Shown in pieces: positions 50,601-62,283 of a stretch of DNA of 64,000 nt (positions are counted from its first letter, which is position 1; every line of letters begins with the position of its first letter). The position numbers and the translations under genes are program-made. Origin of the DNA: Fratercula arctica (lineage: Eukaryota > Chordata > Aves > Charadriiformes > Alcidae); NCBI GenBank assembly GCA_947846985.1, contig CANTUZ010000005.1, positions 11,278,001-11,342,000 of the forward strand, in the 5' to 3' direction. The notes beneath the pieces are model-generated. The model did not search any database, was not told the origin of the DNA, and saw only the letters and a list, made by a program, of their open reading frames with translations.

Positions 50601-51100
50601 CTCTTGTTATCAATGCAGTTCTTTTTATTGCTTCCAGACAATTCAAATTCTGGCACTGTACAACACTATCAGAGAAGAGATGAAGTATATGATCTACTTT
50701 TCTTTACACAGCCAATACCATCATTGTCCTAGGGAGTTTTCCTAGTCTACAGACATAGAAAGATGGTCAGAAACGGAGAGCCTCGTTTTCACTTACATTA
50801 GTGGGCTCTTCAGCAATATAAAAAGGTCCTAAAGTTTAAGTTAAACCTAATGTAAAACTCACTTAGGCAATCCTTTACATTGTCATGGCAGTGCAAATTT
50901 GTCCCTACTATAAAAATAACACAGCCATGTTCTGAATCTCTGTTATAATGGTGAAACACCAGCAAAGACCAACTGGGGAGCCAGAGGAGCTTCTTTCACA
51001 GGAAGTTTTAGAGAAGGTAGGATGTGCATGTGCCAGGGTGGTCTGGGAGTATTTGATCCTGCTTCACTGCAGGGCTAGACTGAACAGTGTGGTGAGTAGG

Positions 51101-51660
51101 ACTAGGGCAGTGACCGTACCCCTGTTCTCAGCACTGGTGAGGCCACATCTCAAGTAATGTGTCCAGTTTTGAGCCCCTCCCCACAAAAAAGACATTGAGG
51201 TGCTGGAGCGGGTCCAGAGAAAGGCAATGAAGCTGGTGAGGGGTCTGGAGAATAAGTCTTATGAGGAGCGGCTGAGGAAGTTGGGGTTGTTTAGCTTGGA
51301 GAAAAGGAGGCTGAGGGGAGACCTTATCGCTCTCTGCAACTACCTGAAAGGAGGTTGTAGTGAGGTGGGGGTCAGTCTCTTCTACCAAGTAATAGGCAAT
51401 AGGACAAGAGGAAATGGCCTCAAGTTGCGCCAGGGGAGGTTTAGATTGGATATTAGGAAAAATTTTTACACTAAAAGGGTTATTAAGCATTGGAACAGGC
51501 TGCCCAGGGAAGTGGTTGAGGCACCATACCTGGAGGTATTTAAAAGATGGGTAGACATAGTGCTTAGAGATATGGTTTGGTGATGGTTTTTGTCAGAGTT
51601 AGGTTGATGGTTGGACTAGATGATCTGAAAGGTCCTTTCCAACCTAGGCAATTCTATGAT
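51101..51660 (+). mobile_element. CR1 LINE, 5'-truncated 3' end with ORF2 remnant
   Basis: A plus-strand CR1 copy with the typical end GGTTGGACTAGATGATC, AAAGGTCC, TTCCAACCTAGG and ATTCTATGAT at 51651-51660. The sequence upstream encodes the C-terminal part of CR1 ORF2 (reverse transcriptase protein) in one frame. Recognisable residues are ALVRPHLK before a stop at 51155-51157, then [46 protein letters not shown] and [13 protein letters not shown], ending at 51583. The in-frame stop and the missing 5' part make it immobile. The 5' boundary is uncertain: recognisable CR1 sequence begins near 51101, and sequence from about 50940 may also belong. Confidence 0.93.
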
Positions 51661-52984
51661 TTTTTTTAAAGCCCTCGCAGTTCTGTAGTTCTAAAGGTTT
51701 ATGTTTTCTAAAGAGACAATTTCTTTGTGTGTCAGTCAGTGTGGTCTGGTCTTATCCCCAGAATGTTACTCCATATTTTTGCAAAGGCTATCGGTTTACC
51801 CACCATAGTAGTGAAAATTAAAAACTACATTCCTGAAATTCGCCCATTTCCTAACAACATACCAAAGAAAAGCAAACAGAAAAGGTATCACACATAATTT
51901 AGTTAAGATGGCTTCTTTTGTATTTGCTACAGTGTAAACATATATTCCCTTCTTGCTCCCCCAAACTGTCCAGCCCAGCTGAATTGTGAACTGTGATTCT
52001 AAGGACATCCAACTTTTGTGCTTTTTAAAGATGTAATTAAAACTTCCCCCTTTCATCTACAAATTCCCCAAAACTCCTTCAAGTCCTGCTCTGTCTAGAT
52101 GTAAGACTGTTTTTTTCTCAAAAAAATGTAAATTTTAAAATGAGGCCGTTACCTTTATTTCTGAGCACAGTAGCCGCTATTTGTTAATGCTCCTATTTGT
52201 TTCATAGCAACAATTGTTGGGAAGGGACCTTCACAATGCCTCTTCGGGAAACTCCAGATTTAACAGCTATAACATCTAGAACCAAAACCAATGTTCATGT
52301 AAAGTATTAATCCACAGCTCTCCTGTCCCTTCTCCATGGAAGTGGCCAGTTTCAAACCAAAGCTGTCCAAATTTCCTCATGCTGCCCCACCGAAGAGGCA
52401 TGGGAATGCCCTCACTGCAACTTACAGTGCGTCAGAGAGCCAGGTAAGTGATCTGGCATGGGTAACAAGAATCACTTCACTGTCACCCCACAGAGCTGCT
52501 TCTCAGGGTAACTAGCTGACGTGGTGTTTTGGGTTGCTATGGCTAGGCTACCTGTGGTACTCAAACAAGCTCTGTCACCCCCTGCAATGTCAGGTACCTC
52601 TACAGTGCCAGTGTAGTCCTGCTCCCAAGTTTCAATGATGAAAAAGAAACTTCCGTTTGCATATGTGTTAGTGTCAGCCTTTTGTAGTGTCACATTCGTG
52701 CTACGGAAAACTGTCCCAAAGGAACTGGACTAGAGCTAGCATTTCCCTTCCCTGGAGTCAATGAAGCAGCTCCTGGATAGAGCTGCGGTCTGGGTGACTG
52801 GAGTAATGAGGTTCTGCAGTCCATAATTTTGCACTGTGCATTTCCTCCCTAAGGAGTCGCATGGCTGGTTTATTGAAATCACGCACAAATAGGTCTTAGT
52901 GCATTTCTTAGCAGTTGATATTAGAAAAAACTCAGAGAGCCTAATCCTGAAATATGCTGGTGGAACCTGCAGAAATGTGGGTTT

Positions 52985-53060
52985 TATTTCTGTCTTTGTG
53001 ACCAGTGGGAGGGCTGACTTAAAACAAATCTTTTAACCCCTTTGTGTTTCAATTCCCCTT
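52985..53060 (+). repeat. Possible ancient SINE-like fragment
   Basis: TCTTTGTGACCAGTGGGAGG, then CTTTTAACCCCTTTGTGTTTC, then AATTCCCCTTACCTGTAGG follows the MIR-type order (CTGTGTGACCTTGGGC, ACTTAACCTCTCTGTGCCTC, AGTTTCCTCATCTGTAA). The similarity is by eye and weak. Confidence 0.35.
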
Positions 53061-56000
53061 ACCTGTAGGAGAGGGAAGCTCACCCCCTCTATGCTACTGC
53101 CATGTGCTGGCATGGGCTGAGCACATTCGGGAGCAAGGCTGGGCAAGCCTGTGCTACTGCTGACCTCCAACACCTGTTCCCTGGACAACTAGAGCGCTTC
53201 AGCTCCAATGGCAGCCAATACAAGACCTTCACCAGCACTGTATTCACTAAACAAACATATCTTTTAATTGTTGTTACGATTGCAGTGGGTTGACAGAAAC
53301 ACCATAAAACTTGATGTTGTAAAAAATAATAAAAACATTTAATGTTACAAAAAAGTTACTTTGATACTAAGCACCAAGTTGGCGTGACTAAGAGTGTAGT
53401 GTCACACACAGCAAAACTGCCAATGCTCCTTCCACTCATCAAGAGGCTTAGGCCACTCTGGTCCCTACACTCCCGCACCACACATCTTCCAGAAGAAATC
53501 CTCAACTGACCCTTCTTCCACTCTCAACTGAAGCTACTTTAGTAGCCTGAAAAGTGGCTCTAGGCTGTGCTGCTCAACTCCAGTTCAGAAACTGCACTTA
53601 TGAGGCAAAAGACACTTCACTCCTTGCCATGACTTCATGCTCTGGACCACAAGAAAACCTAGCAGTGACATGGCTGGCCTCACCCTCTGCCCATGTAATT
53701 GCCATATCTGATCATTTGGTGTAAGTCATTTTGTAAGCTGAGATCCTAATTTTTAAAATGTTGCTCTGCAGGCCAGTCATTAGATTTGATCTGCAGTTAT
53801 TTCTTACCTTGGGATGATCTTTTATACCATGTGAAGTATTATGAAAGTTAGCATTTTTCCAGGGCAATAAAATTTGCATTTTAGAAACTTTTGAATAAAT
53901 ATTTAAGAAAAAATATAAATATGTAAGGTAAAGTTTAGTTTATTTTAATTTTTATGACTCCTCTGGATGGCAGGACAGCTGTATTGGCTGCATAACATAT
54001 TTTTTTAGAGTAGAAATATATAGCCATCTGTTCAGCTCGTAACATGTGTTAATAGGTATCTCAAATTTCAATTCAAGAAATAACCATCTTAATAAATAAC
54101 GTAACAGCAGGAAACTTGGGTTAACTAATGGAGACCTAGACGCAGTAGTACTACATCTGTTTAAGTTAGTCACTACAGAAGTATTCAGGTACAAAGTACT
54201 TGGCTTAAATGGAACCTTTAGCTACAAAGTATTAGAAAACTGCATTTCCTGGAAGTTTGGGACTAAGACTAAGAAAAAGACCTAGCCAAAAGATTTCCAG
54301 CTTTATGTTGACACTTGGATGCATTTTACAGAGATGAGAGACCTTCACTAACAATATACCCACCCAAGCTTCATAAATTTCTCCTATGGACTTGGTGTGC
54401 CAGAGATGACCCTTTAGATAACTTCAAACCTACCTGGATTTGAAGTTCAGACCACTAACTCTAGAGAAAGAAAAAAGCCCATGCAAAATGACTGAGTTAA
54501 GACCACCATTAAATTAATCTCAAATTGTGTAGCCCCTGTAGGACAACATCCTACTTAAGTGGTCTCAGCGTAGATGATGGTCAGCTGTGAATTTAATCTG
54601 AAAGGTGAGTTAGTACTAGATGATAGTACCCTATACTTGCATGGGATGCATGAAGCAAGACAAATTACAAAATAAAGTAAAAGTATGATCTCTCTTTTTG
54701 TTTCCCTGCTCCAAAAGGCTCTTCTTGCTGCACAGTTAACAGGCAGTGTAAAGGTCTGTAACTCTAAGTCTTTGGTTGCCAAGATGAAGAAAATGTCACT
54801 CTCAAGCAGATGGTACTGCTGATGCAGAACGTCATGGACTTGGAAATTCATTTAAACAGCCCAAAACAAAAGCAAGGGAATGGAAGGGATAGTCTGTTAT
54901 TATCTTTGAATATTGTAAAGAAGGTTGAGGAAGCACAGCAAAAAAGGAATGACACTTTATCCTTGGATTAGCTATAGAAAATGTATTTGATTTCCTTAAC
55001 AAGAACTAGAGGGAAACATAAGCCACCAAAAGAAATCATGGTCAGATCCTTGGACTTCTATAGATGAGGATCTCACCTGAATATGGGGAACCACAGACAA
55101 CACAGTGCCACCACAATTAATGGTCCTTATGTCATCTTTCACTGCAGGGATGCATTCCAGTGCCCCATCAACCAACTGGATGCTGGAGGGGCCTAAGCAC
55201 CCTAGTTGATGCTGTTCTTGATTCAGCCGTTAATTTTAGAACTGAGAAGCACAGAGAGAAGTTTACATCTTCCTCTCCCATCTCCAGTCATCTTCCAGCT
55301 ACAGCTCAGCAGGCTGGTGAATTCCAGTCCTTTGTGGCTAGCATGGGGCAGATGTCAGCCTGGAGAAGTTACAAGAATATGACTTTATGATTTCATGAAG
55401 TACCTTCACAGGAACTAATTAGGTGGTAACTTAACAGAGAAACCACCAAGGTATGAATGAACTGTCAGTTGCTGTGACAAGTAACTTGCATCAGCAATTA
55501 CAGTCATAAACATTCTGGATAACAGCACACTTAATAGGACCCTTTCACAGGCTGTGCAGTCTCTGTCACAGGAACAATTTAGTGATTCCTTTGTTTGTGC
55601 CAGTTACAGAAGGGCCTGGAAGATCTGTGATCTCTATTCAATTTCTGTGACATGAATTTGCACCCATCTTTGCTATTCATTAGCCACTCCCCTCCCCCAA
55701 CTTTTTAGCTCTTATAGCTGCAGAGAAAACACGATTCAAACACAGTTGGAAACAGCAAGATCTTCCTGAGTCTGTGGAGAGCCTAATAAGATGCTTGTGA
55801 ATATGAACTGCCCTATTCATATTAATCAGTAGCTTCATTGGTCTCGCAGCCATGGAACTGCTAATTTTTCAACAATATACTAAAATTAATTGAATTTTTC
55901 ATGTGGGCTTTGCCACAGACACAGGACATTTCACTTTGTTTCTATACTCTGCTGGAATCTCTCAGCAGCTGTTTCTATCTCAGCCTCTTCCTACAAGCAG

Positions 56001-57381
56001 AAAATGTGTGGGATTATGGTACATCACACTCAGTTATGCAGCTGTATAACTCACCTCTGGCTTGGCCTTTGGCAGTGTGGCCACACTGAAGTTACACCAG
56101 TAATCTGGAACCCACACCAAAGTTACATTCCTCGGCACCCACACCATGCCTCTGTATCTTTAAGCTTGCTTATAAATCGGTATTATCATGTGACAAATTG
56201 CCAAACCATTTATCTATAAGAGGTAAAATCAACCAGTATGTTGTATTTTTTCATGCACTTATCACTAGGACAACTTGTAAACATCTGAGGAGCTTTAAAC
56301 AGTTGCACATTAGAGCATACGAACCTAACAACCTTTCAAAAATGCACAGCCCCAAACACAGAAATAGCTCCTGCACAAATAGCCTTCTATAGCTCAGCAG
56401 CGGACACAGAGTTTGAAAACTCTTGCAAACAGAAAGAGGCATGGCATCTGACTGGAAAGAATATCTTCCTATCTTAAATTTAAAATGGGTAAAACCCCAT
56501 TATCTTCTATTCTTGACTTTCTCTCTCAGATTGCATTTTGTATCTGACCCTTGTTAAGAATCATATCACAAAAAGAAACAGTCACCTTAAAGTTTCCTAA
56601 GTAAGAAACTAGCTGTTGGTACAATATTTCCTATGTGTTAGTATTCAAGGACTTCCAGAATATGATTAAGATATTATGAGCTGCTTTTATGAGAGCTGAA
56701 GTCATGTAAGGAGATTTATATAGGCCATTGCAACCTTCCTATCAACTGTAACTTTGCTTAAGGCTACTGTTTATGCTTTCAGAAAATACTGGAGATATCT
56801 AAGGTCTAAGGCACCAGAAAAAAGGAAAAGGAGACAAGCATCTGTCATGGTACATAGAAAATGAATCCTTCTGGCAACTTCTGCCCAGCCTTAGATTAAT
56901 ATGGATTTACAATTAACATCATCAGTGAATCAAGCAGTGTTGTAATTGTTTTTGCAGCTATTCCAAAACTTTCTTCTGCACAGACATAACCTAATTCTAA
57001 CTTAGTGAGACAGAACAGCTTGACACATTTGTTATCTAAAGACCACTTCAGCCAAAGAACATAATGAAAAAGCATGGGAACTTGACTCAGGAGCAAAGGC
57101 TCTTCTTTAATACTTGTTCCAAAAATAAAAAAAGCCTCTCCCCCCTACATCTCTCATTATTTCTTATTCTTGAAGCTCTAATTTTGCCCCAAGGACTGCT
57201 TCAAAAATACACTCTCTTTGATAGGATTGCTTAATACTGCTCAGTCAAGTGGGATTAGAGCCTTCTGAGGGAAAGAACATATTTCTTATTCATTTTCTTG
57301 ACTAATTAGTAAAAATGACTTTGGGAAACCTTAGTTGTAGACGTATCACTCACCTCTTCTTCACAGTAGGGATTAATAACC

Positions 57382-57393
57382 AGCGCGCGCGCT
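57382..57393. repeat. AGCGCGCGCGCT palindrome
   Basis: A perfect 12-base palindrome with five GC dinucleotides, isolated in AT-rich noncoding DNA. Unmethylated or recently formed CpG runs are unusual in such a setting, and the run has Z-DNA potential. Confidence 0.8.
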
Positions 57394-58903
57394 ATTGCTC
57401 AATGCCTGAGTGCAGTTGGCAGGCAGTTCTGCAACACCAGCCCTGGAACCTCATGGAGTAAGGCACTGTGGCTGCAATCTTCACGCAGTGACTCAGGTCT
57501 CACGCATGCCAGGAGCAAATCTGTTATTCTCTCTCACAGGCACACTCTTACCGACTTCATCACTACAGTATATAAGGGCTGCTACAAGGGGGCTCTAACC
57601 AAACGTAACCCTGTTCCGGAGCCATTCCTCCAACTACTCTTTAGGGAGAATTGAGTGAATGCTCTGCTTATGCACCAGCTGAGGGTAGGGAATATACCTG
57701 CGCCTCCGCTTCTGGAAGTAAAGTAACAGGAAGATGAGCTGGAAAAGATTGGACAAGATGATGGAATCAGTTTCATGTCCTTCTTTTTCCATGCTATGGC
57801 CGGACATAGCGAGTCTTTGCTGAGAATTAATTGGCTAAATATTCCTCCAAAAGCCTGTAAGTTTCTTTCCTTAAACTCAATGAATTTGTAGAGACACACA
57901 TAGTAAATAAACAGAATGTGGCTGAATCATGCAAACATCGAAAGCTTACTTCCATAGTTTGTTCAGCTGTGAAGTTTAAGAAGAAAACAAGGACTACCAC
58001 TATGTGTGGTGCTATGTTTTCACTGTGTATTACACCATCAATACACTAAGGTATTGACACTTGAAACCATTTCCAGTAAGGCTGAGACAAGACAAAATCA
58101 AACCCAGGGATCTCAATCTGCAGTCCTCGCTAAATCAAAAGCAGGCTTGTTGTTGACATGTATACAAAATGACTCAGATCTTAAAAAATCCATGATGTTG
58201 ATTCACATTTGTGATTTTTTTTTTTAAATACACAGGACCGTATTTAGAATTTTTTACATGGGTCCAAGAATATGGCCATTGCATTTCCTACAGTTGATTT
58301 GCTGGATTGTTTTTGTAGTCCGGTACATAAAACTGTCAGGGTGTGATGCAGAAAAACAGGCTTTGTGAAAGACCATGAGACCAAACTGAAATGAACTTCC
58401 CAGCAAAGAGAGAAAGGGGTTTTTCTTGTTCCTCAGCAGCATTGCCCACCGGCTGGGCTCAGCTGGAACGGCCGCACTACAAACAGCCACCTCGGATGTT
58501 CAGTTGAGCCATGAGGCCACAAAAAGTTCCCTGACTTCCTTGGAAAGATGTAGCCCTAAGCATTTCTGTCTTTCTGGGCTAACTGTGGATGTCAGGGCAA
58601 TGCTCAGAGTTAAGAAGAGAATACAGATCCTGCAAGAGGTGTTAATCTTTTTGCTGAGACAGAAAAGTATTCTAGAAAAATCACCATGCTTCAGGGCACA
58701 TCTTCCACTCTGCAGTTACTGAAGAAAGAAGGATTTCTTCCTTTGCCTAAGCGCCCAGTCATTAGTAACACACTGAAAAGTGGTCTTTTTTTGTGTAGAA
58801 ACATATGCACCAACCTCAGTAATGCCATGGTAACACATTGGGAATTGTCATTTACTCATGCCCAACTGGCATCTTTCACTTGCCTTCACAAGTCAATAGA
58901 TGC

Positions 58904-58960
58904 AAAAAATAAAATAAAATAAAATAATAAAATAAAATAAAATAAAACAAAACAAAACAA
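58904..58960 (+). repeat. (AAAAT)n / (AAAAC)n microsatellite
   Basis: About seven AAAAT-type pentamers with one slip (AATAATA), followed by three AAAAC pentamers. It resembles the A-rich tail type of simple repeat, but no retroposon body precedes it. Confidence 0.9.
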
Positions 58961-61900
58961 GAACAAAAAGAACCAACAACATCATTCTAAGAGCACTGCC
59001 AGAGGTTCCACTTAGACAAGAGAAGTTGGGCCTATTACAGCAGGTAATGAAATACACTTCTCTGTGACAAAATGGGACCTGATCATATGATTTTATTGCT
59101 TATTTCTCTTTCCTGAAGAAGTTCTGTCCTCAAAAATGGTCTCTGAGCTTGACAATGTTAATAATATTGATTCTGCTTGACAATACTTCAGGTCTTTTGC
59201 AAAGATCCCTCGATTAGAGCTGAGCTGTAAAAAAAATTCTATTTCTTCAAAAATGTAGCAGAACATGGTGCGTTGCCGTGTCCACCAACTGTGAACATGA
59301 CTTTTCATTAGCCATGGGGATTGATTTAATACAGCTGTAACTATGAGGCTCCTGAAAAGGACAATGGGACCTTTGGGACTCTGCAAGCCTCCCTGACGCT
59401 TCAAGAGAGGCACTCTATGTCCAGATTTCTCTCTTAGGACCAAAAGCACCACACCAGGCAAAAAGAAATCTCTGACAGCTTCAGAGCAATTTTGGTCCTG
59501 AACAGAAGTGCTGGCTCTGGGAAGGTGAGAGTGGAAACCACAGAAGATGGGGCCAGGAGTTACTTCCTTTCTTCAACAGTGCGCAGCAGTGACATCCATA
59601 GAGTGAGCACAGGGTGGAGTGCCAGGCGTAGATGCTATGCATACCCCACACATGCAACAGAAGAGTCACTTCACTTTCATCTTACTTCACCAGAGCTTTG
59701 GAACAACCATGGGGAGACAAAGACTGATCCTATAGGAGAGGCAGCTTTAGGGATATTTCTGGGCAGGCCTTCAAAGCTTGTTTCTTAGGCATATTTCCAT
59801 GGGTGTCCATGAAGACTAGAATGAATAGTCAGTCATCTTGATCCTTCCCCAAGTCAACACAACAGATCCCAGGGAGAAGGGACTACGTTCCAGATTCTTT
59901 TTAGAGCTAATGGTATCTCACAGTTGTTTCATTCCTCACGCCCTGGCAGCATGTGTTAGGGAAACATATGACACTGGGGGCCTCTCTCCCTCTCCATCTC
60001 ACGACAAGCCTGAAGAGATCGAGAGTCAACCAGTCTGGGGTGGGAGTCAGTAACAGTGATTCTAGGAGGTGACCCATCTGCTTCCCTGTGTAGGGCATAA
60101 GGAAAGGGAGTAAAGACAGCCCACAAAGCTAACAGTCAATCATGGAGTGCCTCTTCTGTTCCTGGTGGGTACAGTAGCTACCCACCTGTAGTTTGGCTGG
60201 ACCAGCAAACTAATTCTGAGCATGCTGGGGATGGAGGAACCAGGATCTTACAGATTACACAAGTCTGAGAGATACAGGGATGTGTGCAGTCCACCATCTG
60301 TGCTAGCTCCAGGTCTGAAAGGTTCCAATGCAGCATTTTACCTTCCCCTAAAATATCAGAACTAGTTTGAAGAGGCTGCTACGTAAAGCCTTGGATAATA
60401 CACCTGCACAGAGCAAAAGAACATCCATCAGCACCAGTATTAGAAACAGCATACCAAAGGGCTACCCCTGGGAAAACCACCACCAGTGGAAATGGGGCAT
60501 GTTTTGCTCTGTTTGGTTGCACACTCACCGTGGATCATGTGAATGGCCCTAAATTTACTCCTGCAGGAAACTGGCATCTTTGAAGCTTGCTGCTGAACTC
60601 CTCTGTACTGAGGAAGAGGGCAGCCCCTGTTGTCATGAGGCTGCTGTGGTGCAGGCTAGCTGTGATGTCTTGCGGGCTGTTGGCAGTCCCTGGCTCTCCA
60701 TTTGTGTATTAGCTGGACTAACATGGGTTCAGTTGGGAGGGTGATGAAAGGGCAAGGTTTTTGCTGAACAACCTGCAAAACCTGTGAAGAGCTAAATGTT
60801 AGAAAGTGTGGATATTCATAGGGTTTGGTGTGCAAAGATGCTAAAGTGACAATCTAGAGGGCTATGCAGGAAGTCTAGTTCTTCACAATATTTGGGCACC
60901 TATATCCTATCTGCATTAGCAGGCCTTTGAGGATGCAGGACAGCAGTGCCTAAACTACACTACTGCACTTCATTTCAGAAGTCACAAGCAGTCTTAACGG
61001 AAGAGCAAAACCAATCAAACTCTTCTCAAAATATTTAATTGGTAACAACATAACTGGCTGGTTTGTTGCCGCAACCAGAAGAAGATCTAAACAAGAATAA
61101 TAATATGACGAACTGATGGTACAAAATAAAATCACAACAGCAATTAAACACAGAACTCTATTTAGCAATGCAGGTTTGGTTATTAATCTTGCTGGGTTAA
61201 TGTTTTGGCTAGGAGGCAGTTAAACTTCTGTATTTTGAATTTGGTCTTGTTTCATCATGGAATAAATTTGAAAGTTCTGTAGGTGGTATCTATCAAAAAA
61301 ACTTCCAGTGTGAAGCATGTGATCAGCATAGGACAAATGTTCTACATTGATATGCATTTGTGATCACATCAAAGATTTTCCTTAAATCAAGACACTTTAA
61401 TACCCACACATTCTCTATCTAGCCAGTGGGAAGCAGGTGCTGTGGGGTCACTTAGAATACTCTGGGCTATTTCATAGCAAAACAGTTAAACCGTATCACA
61501 ACAAACTGTCACGCTTTAGGAAAAAGCAGCTCTACCTTGGTGTATTCTGAACTACAGACAGGCCTCAAATGGGCTCTACAGATGCCAATTCACCAGTAGC
61601 CTGATTCAGACATCCCATCTGTCCAAATGTCTATTGCATTTCTTCAGATCTTTAGGTACATTTAAAGTATTTTTTGCTGCCTCTCTTCCCCCTCTCACCC
61701 TCGTCCTCCAACATCACCTCCTTCAGGATGTAATGCCCCCAAATGGCTTTGGGGCAGCTTTGGAGTCCCATTTTGGATGCTGTTCTGACTCCTCACAGAA
61801 AGAATAGTCCTCTCTCCTCCTCACACAGGAGTGTGCACTCTTAATTTTGTAATGCAAAAGCCCTGAACCAAATCCATCCCTAATGTTAACTTTACTGAAG

Positions 61901-62270
61901 TCAGTTAAACGACTCCAAGAATTGGTTTGTCTCTTGATTTTAATACCAGAAAAGTGTCTCATCCAGCATAAAAGTAGAAACTTAACACACACTTTGGCAT
62001 GTTAGACAGCCTCGTCATCACAGCACTGTATTTGCTTTTGAATAGGCTTATTATCCATATCTGTGTTGCTTCTAAATCTGGATATTGCATTTTCTATGCA
62101 AAGAAAGAAAATCAGTTTTACTACTTTAGATAGGGACTGCTGAGACAGCTGAGTTTCAGCATATGTTAATAGTACAACTGTCCTCATTTAAAGAGATATT
62201 CAAACCTCTAATAAAATTTTCGTTTTTGAAGATTTCCTCTACTAAAGTACATGTAACTACCATGTACCAT

Positions 62271-62283
62271 TGCCATCTAGTGG
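62271..62283 (-). promoter_or_regulatory. CTCF-type motif
   Basis: The minus strand reads CCACTAGATGGCA, which fits the CTCF core CCASYAGRKGGCR at every position. CTCF sites of this kind anchor chromatin loops and domain borders. The match is seen directly; binding is inferred. Confidence 0.45.

Larger units (their letters stand above)
40010..51100. other. Noncoding DNA, likely upstream intergenic
   Basis: No gene is supported. The stretch holds CT/CA simple sequence at 41251-41294, a degenerate TGTTATGCCA tandem patch at 42382-42421, a purine-rich tract at 42841-43235 and an ancient LINE fossil at 47573-47670. Under the minus-strand promoter model, this is the region upstream of the gene. 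Confidence 0.55.

Noticed and set aside
50948..51583. Two adjacent plus-strand frames as a host gene
   Set aside because: They are in the same frame and belong to the decayed CR1 ORF2 remnant, separated by one stop codon.
56270..56330. TGTAAACATC word resembling a miR-30 seed region
   Set aside because: The flanking sequence does not fold into a matching precursor hairpin by eye and diverges after the seed.
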